Shown: positions 16,850-27,211, counted from the first letter of the stretch. The stretch: 64,000 nucleotides of DNA from Bacteroidota bacterium (GCA_039714315.1 JBDLJM010000002.1:1-64000); one strand, 5' to 3'. A program made the numbers and translations. The notes: generated by a model from the letters alone, not told the origin.

Positions 16850-19800
16850 ATGATACCATTAAAATTAAAAATCAAAGGTATATATTCATACATCGAAGAG
16901 CAGACTATCGATTTCAGCAATCTTACGGACAGCTCTCTATTTGGAATTTTTGGAGCGGTAGGAAGCGGAAAATCTACCGTTCTTGAAGCAATTACATTTG
17001 CTCTTTACGGAGATACCGAACGACTCAACAGCAGAGATTCCAGGGCCTACAACATGATGAATTTAAAATCGAACGAATTACTTATAGATTTTGAATTTTA
17101 TACTGATACCAGGGATAAAAAATACCGATTTATAGTAAAAGGGAAGAGAAACAGGAATAACTTCAATGATGTTAAAACATTCGAAAGAAGCTCTCTGGAA
17201 TCAACAGGTGATGGAAGTTGGCTTCCCACAGAAAAATCAGCAACAGATATAATAGGATTAAGCTATAAAAACTTTAAACGAACTATAATTATTCCGCAAG
17301 GTAAGTTTAAGGAATTTCTGGAGCTAACTGCAAAAGACCGAACAGAAATGCTCAACGAAATCTTTCATCTCCAAAGATTTGATCTGGCGCCAAAACTGGG
17401 CTCTATAAAAAATAAAAACGAGGAGAGCTTAAATATCCTAAGCGGAGAAATGAAGCAATATGAAGGTAAAAACCCGGAGGTATTAAAAAATCTTGAATCA
17501 GATAAAGCTTTATTGACAAAAAAAGAATTAACAGCAAACGAGGAAATTAAAAAGCTTAGGGATAATATTTCAGAGCAAAACAAACTAAAAGAACTATTTG
17601 AAAGCCTGTCTGCGGCAGAATCAAAACTCGGCAAACTAGACAATCTAAAAGGTGATTTCGAAAAAAGAAAAACAGAATTAACCAACTATAGTTATTGCAG
17701 AATCAATTTTTCGGAATTATTAAATACCGAATACCGCATTGAAAAAGAGATTAAACATAGCACTGATAAACTGTCATTATTAAAAAATTCTCTTGAAAAG
17801 AACGAAGAGAATAAAAATGAACTGGCATCCGAATTGAAATTAGTTCAAAAAATATATGACAAAAAAGATGAGCTAACCAAAGAAGCTGAGGAACTGGAAA
17901 TAATTATCTCTATCAGAAACTCTATTGCTGATAATGAAATTCTATCAAAAAGGATAGAAAAAGGCAATCGAATAATTGTTCAGGAAAAATCAGAATCAAA
18001 TGAAAATCAAAAAATATTAGTTGAGAAAAAGTCAGAACTAAAAAAACTCAAAGAAGATCTTCCAAATATTTCTATTCTACATAATGTAAAGAATCACCTA
18101 ATAAAACAGAACAATTTAGAGAATCAGTTAAAAGACATCAATACCGAAATAAATAAAAGCACTAATGAAATATCATCGATAAAAAATCAGATAAAAACCG
18201 ATATTGAAGAGAAACACTTTTCAGAGTCAATATCAGAGATAAGAAAAAAAACAGATGATGAAATAGATTTTCTAAAAAGTAAACGAATTGAGCTGAATGA
18301 AAAACAGAATCATACTTTAGCTCAGGAAAAATTAAAAAATTGGGCAGACGATTTAGTTGACGGTACTCCATGTCCCGTATGTGGTTCTGAACATCATCCT
18401 CACATCTTAAACATATCAGACTTACAAAATGAAATATCCGAAATAAAGAAGAAGGATGAATATTTGGAAAAAACACTGTCGAAACTTAATAAGCAAAATT
18501 CAATATTAGACATAATAGAACACAAACTTTCAGCTTCAAAAGAACTACTTTCGGATAATACCTCGAAAAAAATAATAGTAGAAAAAGAAATTTCTGCACA
18601 TAACAACTCTTTCCAATGGGAACAATTTAAAGATATATCTTTAGAAAAAACAGACAGACTAATATCTGATACAGAAAAGCTCAGTCAACAAATTAATAAT
18701 TTAGAAGAAAGTATCGCTCTTATCGAAAATAAATCATTAAAGCTACGAGAGAGTATTGACAGAAATTCTGAAGGAGTGCAAAAGCTAAAAAATAAACTAA
18801 TTGCAGATGAAGCAACTATAGAAAGCAAAAAAGGTGCATTGAAAAGATTATCGCTAAAACAAGTTGAAAATGAAGATAATAATTCATTGACAAAGTCTGC
18901 TAGTCAAAATATGGAAACTGTAAAAAAAGCAGAAATCGATTTTGAGAGAATATCTAAAGAAACAACCTCTATAATAACAGTAATTGCGGAGATAAAAGGT
19001 CAGGAAAAAGAAATTACAGAAAAACTAAAAACTCTCGATGAATCAATTTTGGATGCTAAAAATCTATTAAGTAATTCATTGGCTAAATCTGAATACAGTT
19101 CATTAGAAGTTGTAAAAAGAATTCTCTCAAAAAAAATAGATGAGCAGGATGAATCTAAAATTATTTCAGATTTTGAACTAAATCTAAAATTAGCCGCAGA
19201 AGAATTAAACAAACTTAAGAAGATAAGCGAGGGTAAAATTTTCGATGCGAATTTATATTCTAAAACTAAAGAAGAACTTTCGCATAAAGAGGCGGAATTA
19301 AAAAAACTAACTACTCAAATTGGTGTACTTCAGGGTGAAATATCAAAACTAACAGGCGATCTGGAAAAGAAGAATATTCTTGAAAAGGAAAATGAGAGTC
19401 TTTTGAAACGAAAAGACAACATCAATATTTTATCTAAATTATTTAAAAGTAAAGGCTTTGTAAATTACATTTCAACCGTCTATTTGCACAACTTAAGCGA
19501 AGCGGCAAACAACAGGTTCTTTAAAATGACAAAGCAACAACTTCAACTTGAAATTACGGATAGTAATGAATTTCAAATTCGCGATCTGTTAAACGAAGGA
19601 AAAACAAGAAACATTAAAACTTTATCAGGCGGACAGATGTTTCAGGCATCACTTTCTCTGGCTCTGGCTCTGGCCGACAGTGTTCAGTCGCAGGTAAAAG
19701 CTGATAATAAATTTTTCTTTCTCGATGAAGGTTTTGGTTCCTTAGATGATGAATCTCTTCACATAGTTTTTGAAGCATTAAAATCGCTTAAAAACGAGAA

Positions 19801-19915
19801 CAGGATTGTAGGAATAATTTCACACGTTGAAAGTCTGAAGCAGGAAATTGACATTCACCTTCAAGTTAATAAAGATGATGAAACAGGCAGTATAATTAGA
19901 CATTCATGGGAATAA
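16850..19915 (+). CDS. sbcC: SbcCD nuclease subunit C (Rad50-like ATPase)
   Basis: This is a 1021-residue SMC-like ATPase. Walker A is GAVGSGKSTVLEAI near residues 35-48; long coiled coils run to a zinc-hook CPVC at Cys507 and Cys510, then a returning coiled coil; the signature LSGGQ is near 924 and Walker B/D-loop LDEGFGSLDD near 957-966. It works with SbcD in double-strand-break processing. Lys and Glu are enriched in the coiled coils. It is complete and ends at a hairpin terminator. Confidence 0.95.
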   Translation: MIPLKLKIKGIYSYIEEQTIDFSNLTDSSLFGIFGAVGSGKSTVLEAITFALYGDTERLNSRDSRAYNMMNLKSNELLIDFEFYTDTRDKKYRFIVKGKRNRNNFNDVKTFERSSLESTGDGSWLPTEKSATDIIGLSYKNFKRTIIIPQGKFKEFLELTAKDRTEMLNEIFHLQRFDLAPKLGSIKNKNEESLNILSGEMKQYEGKNPEVLKNLESDKALLTKKELTANEEIKKLRDNISEQNKLKELFESLSAAESKLGKLDNLKGDFEKRKTELTNYSYCRINFSELLNTEYRIEKEIKHSTDKLSLLKNSLEKNEENKNELASELKLVQKIYDKKDELTKEAEELEIIISIRNSIADNEILSKRIEKGNRIIVQEKSESNENQKILVEKKSELKKLKEDLPNISILHNVKNHLIKQNNLENQLKDINTEINKSTNEISSIKNQIKTDIEEKHFSESISEIRKKTDDEIDFLKSKRIELNEKQNHTLAQEKLKNWADDLVDGTPCPVCGSEHHPHILNISDLQNEISEIKKKDEYLEKTLSKLNKQNSILDIIEHKLSASKELLSDNTSKKIIVEKEISAHNNSFQWEQFKDISLEKTDRLISDTEKLSQQINNLEESIALIENKSLKLRESIDRNSEGVQKLKNKLIADEATIESKKGALKRLSLKQVENEDNNSLTKSASQNMETVKKAEIDFERISKETTSIITVIAEIKGQEKEITEKLKTLDESILDAKNLLSNSLAKSEYSSLEVVKRILSKKIDEQDESKIISDFELNLKLAAEELNKLKKISEGKIFDANLYSKTKEELSHKEAELKKLTTQIGVLQGEISKLTGDLEKKNILEKENESLLKRKDNINILSKLFKSKGFVNYISTVYLHNLSEAANNRFFKMTKQQLQLEITDSNEFQIRDLLNEGKTRNIKTLSGGQMFQASLSLALALADSVQSQVKADNKFFFLDEGFGSLDDESLHIVFEALKSLKNENRIVGIISHVESLKQEIDIHLQVNKDDETGSIIRHSWE

Positions 19916-19951
19916 CAATAAATTCAACTTAGATTTATTAACTGAATTCAG

Positions 19952-19987
19952 CCTCATTTTATCACAAATAAAATGAGGTGATTTTTT
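19952..19987 (+). terminator. Terminator of sbcDC
   Basis: CCTCATTTTA (19952-19961) pairs with TAAAATGAGG (19969-19978) around a 7-base loop, followed by a T-rich tract at 19982-19988. Confidence 0.8.
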
Positions 19988-20091
19988 TAAAAGAAAAGAG
20001 TATTAATTCGTAACTTTAGTAACAAACCAAAATCATAACACTTAAGTTACACGCTATCTTCAACTTTCTAAAAAGAATATACTATGAAATA

Positions 20092-22341
20092 ATGAGCTTT
20101 TTCCCGGTAAAGCTCTTACTTATCCAGATGCGGACAAATTTGTTTCTGCTTGCTTTTTGGGCTATTATCATTGCATTTATTACAGGTGATCTTGCAAGAG
20201 TATACGGCCTTCAATTTCTGTTTGTAGCCCCGGAATACTTTAACAATGTAAACTTTTGGTCATTCTTTCTTGTAGGGATCTTTTTTGGACTGTTTACGAT
20301 GGCTTTTCATGTAACTTCGTATGTTTACCTCAGTAAACATTTCCCTTTTTTAGCTACACTCGACAAGCCTCTTTTAAAATTCTCAATCAATAACTCCCTC
20401 CCACCGACAATAGCATTTTCGGTATATTTCTATTCTACATTCAGGTTTTTATACTTAGTAGAAAACATGCCAATCAAAGAGATATTTATACTATTCCTTG
20501 GATTCACCTTAGGGGTAATATTAATTATATCATTGATGTTTACCTATTTCTTCTCTACAAATAAAAATGTATTAGACCTCTTTGGAGATAAATTAGGAAC
20601 AAGAATAAAAAAGACCATAGACAAACCTCTTAATGTACTTCTTAAAAAAGAGAAAAGCATAAAGAAACTTTCTAAAGACAGTCAAAATATTAAATACTAC
20701 TTAAAAACACCTTTTAAAATAAAACTTGTCAGACCCACAAAACATTACGACAAAAAAATGCTTCTTAATGTACTCCAACAGCATCACTATAACGGTGGTC
20801 TGTTGATGATGGCCATTATATTGCTAATGTTTATTTTAGGGATATTTTCAAATCAGACTTTCTTAAAAATACCTGCAGCAGCAACTGTTTTGCTAATTTT
20901 TTCGCTTTATATAATGATTATTGGAGTTCTTCAAACATGGTTCAAAAAATGGACCTTTACTGCTACTGTTATTATCCTCTTAGCCTTTAATTATTATTCA
21001 CCGGTATTTATAAAATCCAACCAGAGTAAGGCCTATGGCCTCAATTATAAAACATCTGCAGAATACAACGCATTAAACTTTAATAAGATCTCGAACGACT
21101 CCATATTCAGACATGATTACATTATCGGTTTAGAAACCCTAAAAAAATGGAAGAAGAAGAATGCTACAATTGTAGGCGACAAACCAAAACTGGTATTTAT
21201 AAATACCAGCGGGGGTGGACAAAGATCTGCATTATGGACATTTAATGTTTTAAATAAGCTGGACTCTGTCTGTAACTTTAATATAATGAAGCACACTCAC
21301 CTCATCACAGGAGCTTCAGGTGGAATGCTGGGAGCATCTTATTACAGACAACTATACCTTTTTGGAAGTAATGATGAAATTTCCAAAAACTTTTATACTT
21401 ATTACGACAGACTTGGCAAGGATGTTCTTAATCCAGTAATGTTTACTTATGTGGTAAACGACCTGTTTTTCCCTTTTAAAAAATTTAAATACAACAACAT
21501 AGAATACATAAGCGACAGAGGTACTGCTCTGGAAAACCAGATCAACAAAAACACCGATTTTTCATTGGAAACACCGATTAAAAAACTTATCAACCCTGAG
21601 TTAAACAGCAAAATTCCAATGATGATTTTCTCCCCTACCATTATTAATGATGGCAGAAAACTATTAATATCGCCAAGTCCTATTTCATATTTAACGTATA
21701 ACAAATCAGTTGAAAACCAAAATCGCCAGGTAAATGAATATGATGCTGTTGAATTCTCAAGATTGTTTGAGGACCAAAAGGCAGAAGATTTACGTCTTTT
21801 ATCAGCATTGAGAATAAGTGCTTCATTTCCTTATATCAGCCCCATGGTAGTATTACCTTCTACTCCGAAAATTTCCCTAATCGATGCAGGGGTACGCGAT
21901 AACCTTGGCTTTGAGCTTACATTACGCTTCATGGACAGATATCATGAATGGATTAGAAACAACACCTCAGGTGTAATAATAATCCAGGTTAAAGCAGACA
22001 AAGCATCTACAATAGAAATTGAAAATAAAAAATACAGTATAAGTAATTCTCTTTTTGAACCAATTACGGGGGTAGTTAAAAGTTTTTCTACAATTCAGAT
22101 CTACAATCAAAATCAACTTCGCCAATATTCATTTTCCAACTTCGATTTCGACGTTGATATGATTGCATTCAGTCTATTTGAAGATATAGAGAGAGTATCA
22201 CTTTCATGGCATCTTACGTCAATAGAAAAAGGGGAAATATTAAAGGCTAAATCATCTGTCAGTAACAGAATAGCCTTTTTAAAATTTAGAAAATTATTGG
22301 GATTATCAAATGATGACATCACCTCGGACATAGAGGATTAG
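20092..22341 (+). CDS. Membrane-anchored patatin-like phospholipase
   Basis: This is a 749-residue protein. The N-terminal half (about 1-315) contains roughly seven hydrophobic segments, in two groups around a basic linker. The C-terminal half is a patatin-like acyl hydrolase: the glycine-rich oxyanion loop SGGGQR is near 373, nucleophile Ser409 lies in TGASGGML, and the catalytic Asp598 in IDAGVRDNLG. Patatin domains cleave acyl chains from lipids; the fused multi-pass membrane part would place the enzyme at the inner membrane. The open frame begins at ATG 20092. The physiological substrate is unknown. Confidence 0.8.
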   Translation: MSFFPVKLLLIQMRTNLFLLAFWAIIIAFITGDLARVYGLQFLFVAPEYFNNVNFWSFFLVGIFFGLFTMAFHVTSYVYLSKHFPFLATLDKPLLKFSINNSLPPTIAFSVYFYSTFRFLYLVENMPIKEIFILFLGFTLGVILIISLMFTYFFSTNKNVLDLFGDKLGTRIKKTIDKPLNVLLKKEKSIKKLSKDSQNIKYYLKTPFKIKLVRPTKHYDKKMLLNVLQQHHYNGGLLMMAIILLMFILGIFSNQTFLKIPAAATVLLIFSLYIMIIGVLQTWFKKWTFTATVIILLAFNYYSPVFIKSNQSKAYGLNYKTSAEYNALNFNKISNDSIFRHDYIIGLETLKKWKKKNATIVGDKPKLVFINTSGGGQRSALWTFNVLNKLDSVCNFNIMKHTHLITGASGGMLGASYYRQLYLFGSNDEISKNFYTYYDRLGKDVLNPVMFTYVVNDLFFPFKKFKYNNIEYISDRGTALENQINKNTDFSLETPIKKLINPELNSKIPMMIFSPTIINDGRKLLISPSPISYLTYNKSVENQNRQVNEYDAVEFSRLFEDQKAEDLRLLSALRISASFPYISPMVVLPSTPKISLIDAGVRDNLGFELTLRFMDRYHEWIRNNTSGVIIIQVKADKASTIEIENKKYSISNSLFEPITGVVKSFSTIQIYNQNQLRQYSFSNFDFDVDMIAFSLFEDIERVSLSWHLTSIEKGEILKAKSSVSNRIAFLKFRKLLGLSNDDITSDIED

Positions 22342-22349
22342 GGTGCTTA

Positions 22350-22404
22350 ATACCAGTTATAAATTAAAATTTACCGGAAAGAAAATTTAAATCACAACTG
22401 GTAT
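22350..22404. repeat. ATACCAGTT...AACTGGTAT element (element F)
   Basis: This 55-base element has perfect 9-bp terminal inverted repeats and further internal complementarity (AAATTAAAATTT with AAATTTAAAT). It lies between the convergent lipase and LVIVD-protein genes, where it could also act as a weak terminator for both. Confidence 0.55.
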
Positions 22405-22431
22405 AATATATTCCGTCAGATTAAATAAACC

Positions 22432-24015
22432 TTACTCCTTAACCACTCTAACAACCTTCGAAAATTTTGTTCCGTTAAATATTTGAACAAAATAAACACC
22501 TCCCTGTAGTTCTTTATCTATAATCAAACTGCCCTCATTGTCAAGAACATCCAGCCTATATACTTCCTGCCCAATAGAATTTGTCAATATAAGGTGGGCT
22601 GTTGACTGTAAACGATCTTTGAACTTATAATCTACCTGTAAAAAGTTTTTAAAAGGATTGGGGAAAACGTTAATCTCACTTAGAAGTTCATCTTCGAGTG
22701 ACAATGCTTCCTTAGTTAAAAGGAACTCTTTAGATGTGATTTCTCCCTGCTCTAAAATAACTGTTACAGAAAGTGTTTCATACCCCTCTTTTCTCACTTC
22801 AACCTCAAAAGTCCCCGAATTTGCAGTACCACTTTTAAATGAGCCGCTATAATCACTATAACTTAGGCTTGAATCTTCTACAATTTCTATCTCGGCATTA
22901 TATATACTGCCATTAGTATCATCATCCTTAACAATTCCTTCTAAATAGGCTGCTTTCTGATAGTCTGGCTTTAAAATATGTAATCCGGTTTCGGTATCAG
23001 AGACCAAAATATTTCCGGAAGGCAGGTAAGGGTATACGCCCCATGCTCCATTAAACTCAGCCTTATCTACCGGCGTAGTATCGTATCTGCCAACTTCAAC
23101 AAGATTATCCGGTTTACTTGCATCAACAAGTTGTACTCCCTGTGCATAATATGAAGAAATTAGAAAATCGCCATTCACAACAGTATTGTGAGGAATAGAC
23201 TGTTCAGAATACTTCGAACGAATCATATCCAACTTCACGATGTTATCAGGGTTTGACACATCGAAGGATGTTATGTAAGCCGACTTCCTTTCATCGGTAG
23301 TATATAAAGTTCGAGCATCATCAGAAAGCCAGGCATTATGAGTTGTTCTATTAGGAGTTTCACTGGTTACAACATCCTTTGGATTAGCCTTGTCGTTTAC
23401 ATCCACTACTACAAAATATCCATTTTTATCGGCGCAACCGTACAGCGTATTATCCTTAACATAACCATCATGTAAATAATGATTCTGATAATAACTCAAA
23501 TACTCCGGGGATGTAGGACTATCTTTTAAATCTAAAATCAGAGCACCTCCAATCTCATTAACCCCAAAAATATACGCTATCCCGTTTTCATCAATAAAAA
23601 TATTGTGGGCTGTTTCGTAAATACCATCAATCTTATATGTCCAGGTAGACATTTCTTCACTATTAATAGTATTTAAATCTATAATTAATAAACCTTGGGC
23701 CTTATCCGAAGATGAATAAATACCATGTGTTACATATGCGTAATGACTGTAGGTCTTAATATCTTTCCAAACAGAATTAACGGTTTTTACATAATTAAGT
23801 TCAGTTGGTTTTTTGGGATCTGTAACATCTACTATCGATATACCTTCATATGTACCAACCAAGGCATACTCATTTCCGTCAACCGAATATCCCCATATAT
23901 CATTTAACCCTACATCAGGATATTGTAATCTACCCTCCAGTGAGATATTCAAATTTTGCTGTGAAAAGACTGATGAAAAGCTAAGGAGCAATATGAGTAT
24001 AAGCTTGTAGCGCAT
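22432..24015 (-). CDS. Secreted LVIVD-repeat (choice-of-anchor B) protein, type IX sorted
   Basis: This is a 527-residue secreted protein. The signal peptide ends near residue 18 (FSSVFSQ). Residues about 25-350 are LVIVD-type beta-propeller repeats (GTYEGISIVDVTDPKKP, LLIIDL, FVVVDVNDKANP, YITSFDVSNPDN, GVQLVDASKPDN), matching the choice-of-anchor B family. A carboxypeptidase regulatory-like domain follows (about 355-440), then a type IX C-terminal sorting domain beginning INVFPNPFKN and ending VVRVVKE. It should be exported through SprA and attached to the cell surface or released. Its function is unknown; the propeller may bind a ligand. Confidence 0.85.
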   Translation of the reverse strand: MRYKLILILLLSFSSVFSQQNLNISLEGRLQYPDVGLNDIWGYSVDGNEYALVGTYEGISIVDVTDPKKPTELNYVKTVNSVWKDIKTYSHYAYVTHGIYSSSDKAQGLLIIDLNTINSEEMSTWTYKIDGIYETAHNIFIDENGIAYIFGVNEIGGALILDLKDSPTSPEYLSYYQNHYLHDGYVKDNTLYGCADKNGYFVVVDVNDKANPKDVVTSETPNRTTHNAWLSDDARTLYTTDERKSAYITSFDVSNPDNIVKLDMIRSKYSEQSIPHNTVVNGDFLISSYYAQGVQLVDASKPDNLVEVGRYDTTPVDKAEFNGAWGVYPYLPSGNILVSDTETGLHILKPDYQKAAYLEGIVKDDDTNGSIYNAEIEIVEDSSLSYSDYSGSFKSGTANSGTFEVEVRKEGYETLSVTVILEQGEITSKEFLLTKEALSLEDELLSEINVFPNPFKNFLQVDYKFKDRLQSTAHLILTNSIGQEVYRLDVLDNEGSLIIDKELQGGVYFVQIFNGTKFSKVVRVVKE

Positions 24016-24070
24016 TTTCCAGTTGGTTTTAGGTGTAAATAAACTGTTTTCCCAGAGCTATAAAGTTAAT

Positions 24071-24119
24071 AAAAAAAAAGACAAAAGACCGAATTTAGTG
24101 GCAACACTCTATTCGATCT
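24071..24119 (-). terminator. Terminator of parC
   Basis: On the minus strand AGATCGAATAGAGTG and CACTAAATTCGGTCT pair imperfectly (12 of 15) around a 4-base loop, followed by a short T run and then nine T residues (24079-24071). Confidence 0.65.
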
Positions 24120-24132
24120 TCTGACTTTAATG

Positions 24133-26736
24133 CTATAACTCTAATATAATTTGATTATCGGGATCATCATCTTCCGGGTCCTCTTCAATTACAGGAGGAG
24201 TATAAGGCAAAGGCTCCTTAATATCAATCTTTCTGATCTTAGTAGATGTCAACTGATTTCCTAAGGCTTTATACCCTTTTACTCCAACAAAATCCTCTAC
24301 ATTTATAACTCTGTTATCAAGCTTATCCTGCCCTCTTGTCTTTGCAAATTCTACTTCAATAACAGGTCTGTAGTCCAATGCTACACGAAGAAGAAAACTA
24401 CCTTTACTATCACTGATAAAACTTTCTTCACGGTCGAATCTATCGAATAGGAAACGCTTCATAAAATAACGTTTCTTTTCCCCTTCGTAATATATTGCTG
24501 TGATAGGAAGGTCTTTATCCCACTTCTCTAAAATAAACATTTCATCGTCGAAGTGAGTATTTAATTCAAATCCAATCAGCTTTATGCTACCTCTCTTTGT
24601 AATAACCATTAGCTTGTCATCGCCCAGAAACTCACCCAGAAGCCTTCCACGTTCTTCAACATTCAGACGCTTAACAGCATCATCATACCAAATTTTTCGG
24701 GCAGCAAGAGTAGAAATACCTTTTTCTTTTAATTCTATTTTTCTGATAGGCAACTTTGTTACCTGATTACCTTTCACCCCTCTACCCTTTATGGCTAACT
24801 CAGCAAAATCGATATCAAACTTAAGCTTCTTAACTTTCTGCTGCACTTTAAGGTTTACACTCACAATCTCTGCCTCTCCATTATGGTTAGCTGTAAAATA
24901 TAGCACCTTACTTCCTTTCGATCCTGTTGTAAGATCGTATTCCTTATCTCTTGTTACGGAAGTGACATTGAAACGTTTCATATAAGTTACTCCGGATACA
25001 CCATCGATGTAAATAAGGTTGTATACCGTACGCTTATCTCCTTTCTTAAATACGGCTATATGAATAATATCCTTACCGAAGAAAGCTTTAGATGAAATCT
25101 TGGATACCACCATCTTTCCATCTTTCCTTATAACAATAACATCGTCAATATCTGAACATTCAGTGATAAATTCATCTTTTTTCAAAGATGTTCCTGCAAA
25201 TCCATCGTTCCTGTTTACATAAAGTTTCTCATTTTTAATAACAACTTTAGAGGCTACTATATCATCAAAAAGCCTGATTTCTGTATGTCTTGACCTATCC
25301 TTACCATACTTTTTCTTCAAATCTTTGAAGTACTCTATCGCAAATTCTATCAGGTTATCTAAGCTATATTGGATTTTAGCAATTCTCTCTTCAAGAGACT
25401 CAATATAAAGCTGGGCCTTAGATAAGTCGAATTTCGAAATTCTTTTAATCTTTATCTCAGTAAGTCTTACTACATCATCATCGGTGACCTCTCTTACCAA
25501 ATGAGACACATGAGGTATTAACCCTTTGTGAATAGCAGAAATCACACCTTCCCAGGTTTCCTCTTTCTCAATATCTATATAGATCCTGTTTTCGATAAAA
25601 ATCCTCTCTAACGAGGACATATGCCACTGTTCTTTTAACTCGTGAAGCTGTATCTCTAATTCCTTTTTTAATAAGTCTACTGTATTATCTGTAGAACTTT
25701 TAAGAATCTCAGTAACACCAATAAACACAGGTTTTTCATCCTGAATCACACAACATAAGGGCGAGATAGAAACCTCACAGTCGGTAAATGCAAATAAAGC
25801 ATCTATTGTTTTATCAGGCGAAATATTTGCGGGAAGATGTATTAATATCTCAACTTTATCAGCTGTATTATCCTCGATCTTCTTTATCTTAATTTTCCCT
25901 TTGTCATTTGCCTTCAGGATAGAATCGATCAACGAAGTAGTAGTAGTACCATAAGGTACCTCCACTATCTTTAATGTTTTCTTGTCTTCTACAACAATTC
26001 GGCTTCGCACCCTAACTTTTCCACCTCTTAATCCATCATTATAACCGGAAAAATCAGCAATCCCACCTGTTAAAAAATCAGGGAATATTTCAACTTTCCT
26101 TCCTCTAAGATGATTTACCGAAGCATCGATTAATTCATTGAAGTTATGGGGCATAATCTTTGTTGACAAACCAACTGCAATACCTTCTACTCCCTGAGTC
26201 AACAACAATGGGAATTTTACCGGAAGATGTACAGGCTCATTATTACGACCATCGTATGATGCCTGCCATTCAGTAATTTTTGGATTAAAAAGGACTTCGA
26301 GGGCAAACTTCGACAAACGAGCTTCGATGTATCGTGGTGCTGCCGCTCTATCTCCGGTAAGAATATTTCCCCAGTTACCCTGAGTATCTATCAGTAATTC
26401 TTTCTGACCTAACTGAACCATTGCATCTCCAATTGAAGCATCACCATGGGGGTGATATTTCATTGTATTACCTACAATATTGGCTACCTTATTATATCTC
26501 CCGTCATCAAGCTCTTTTATCGAGTGCATTATTCTTCGTTGCACCGGCTTAAATCCATCAAATATATCAGGAATAGCTCTTTCAAGGATTACGTATGAAG
26601 CGTAATCAAGGAACCAATCCTGATACATTCCTGAAATTTTATTTACATGAAGTTCCTGATGATCTTGAGCTTCGGCACCCATGTCATCTGAAAGATTATC
26701 CGAATTCAAATCCTCTTCGTAGTGGTCGTTGTTCAT
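24133..26736 (-). CDS. parC: DNA topoisomerase IV subunit A
   Basis: This 867-residue DNA-cleaving subunit of topoisomerase IV works with ParE. The N-terminal domain begins ISGMYQDWFLDYASYVILERAIP, with KPVQRRIMHS and the DNA-linking Tyr in AAPRYIEARLS near residue 135. The C-terminal part holds the beta-pinwheel repeats, and the tail is acidic. The start at 26736 has AAAGGAAG seven bases upstream, inside the preceding gene. It overlaps the small membrane protein gene by 41 bases, which suggests coupled translation. The gyrA alternative is less likely because the protein sits next to a short ParE rather than GyrB and lacks a clear GyrA box. Confidence 0.92.
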   Translation of the reverse strand: MNNDHYEEDLNSDNLSDDMGAEAQDHQELHVNKISGMYQDWFLDYASYVILERAIPDIFDGFKPVQRRIMHSIKELDDGRYNKVANIVGNTMKYHPHGDASIGDAMVQLGQKELLIDTQGNWGNILTGDRAAAPRYIEARLSKFALEVLFNPKITEWQASYDGRNNEPVHLPVKFPLLLTQGVEGIAVGLSTKIMPHNFNELIDASVNHLRGRKVEIFPDFLTGGIADFSGYNDGLRGGKVRVRSRIVVEDKKTLKIVEVPYGTTTTSLIDSILKANDKGKIKIKKIEDNTADKVEILIHLPANISPDKTIDALFAFTDCEVSISPLCCVIQDEKPVFIGVTEILKSSTDNTVDLLKKELEIQLHELKEQWHMSSLERIFIENRIYIDIEKEETWEGVISAIHKGLIPHVSHLVREVTDDDVVRLTEIKIKRISKFDLSKAQLYIESLEERIAKIQYSLDNLIEFAIEYFKDLKKKYGKDRSRHTEIRLFDDIVASKVVIKNEKLYVNRNDGFAGTSLKKDEFITECSDIDDVIVIRKDGKMVVSKISSKAFFGKDIIHIAVFKKGDKRTVYNLIYIDGVSGVTYMKRFNVTSVTRDKEYDLTTGSKGSKVLYFTANHNGEAEIVSVNLKVQQKVKKLKFDIDFAELAIKGRGVKGNQVTKLPIRKIELKEKGISTLAARKIWYDDAVKRLNVEERGRLLGEFLGDDKLMVITKRGSIKLIGFELNTHFDDEMFILEKWDKDLPITAIYYEGEKKRYFMKRFLFDRFDREESFISDSKGSFLLRVALDYRPVIEVEFAKTRGQDKLDNRVINVEDFVGVKGYKALGNQLTSTKIRKIDIKEPLPYTPPVIEEDPEDDDPDNQIILEL

Positions 26737-27211
26737 TTATTACTTCCTTTTTACAGTTTCTCAACGCGTTTTTCAACGATTGACTTAATAATAAAACTTC
26801 ATTTTTGTTGAGACAACTAATAGATACTTTCAGGGTTTTTGTCTTTACATCGCCATTTAGATGCAGATAAAGCGTTCTTCTGAAAAAAGAGCTTTTAATC
26901 TTAAACCCATTAAGTTTAGCCTTTGGAAACTCAGCAAAAAACTGGTTATCAGACAATTTTGAAATCAAAACCGGCTCTGATGATTTAATTACAAGGACTT
27001 CCCCTTCACTGTCGTACTCAAAGAATGGGAAACCCCGCCAAATTAATAAAAAGGATATAATAAGAAATATAAAAATTAGTAATCCGTTCTCTATTGAATT
27101 TCCATATCTACCTGAAACATTATCATCAAATAAATTCAATGCAAATACAAGTAAAAATGCAACATAAATTGATGCATACTGAAATTTAACTCTGGTATTA
27201 CTAATTTTCAT
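26696..27211 (-). CDS. Small two-helix membrane protein between parE and parC
   Basis: This is a 171-residue protein that I do not recognise. Two hydrophobic segments are at about residues 12-30 and 42-60, followed by a beta-rich soluble part (about 62-150) resembling a PH-like membrane-associated domain, and a basic C-terminus. Its last 13 codons overlap the parC start, and it starts 87 bases after parE ends, so all three are likely on one transcript. Its position suggests no more than co-expression with topoisomerase IV. Confidence 0.7.
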   Translation of the reverse strand: MKISNTRVKFQYASIYVAFLLVFALNLFDDNVSGRYGNSIENGLLIFIFLIISFLLIWRGFPFFEYDSEGEVLVIKSSEPVLISKLSDNQFFAEFPKAKLNGFKIKSSFFRRTLYLHLNGDVKTKTLKVSISCLNKNEVLLLSQSLKNALRNCKKEVINEQRPLRRGFEFG

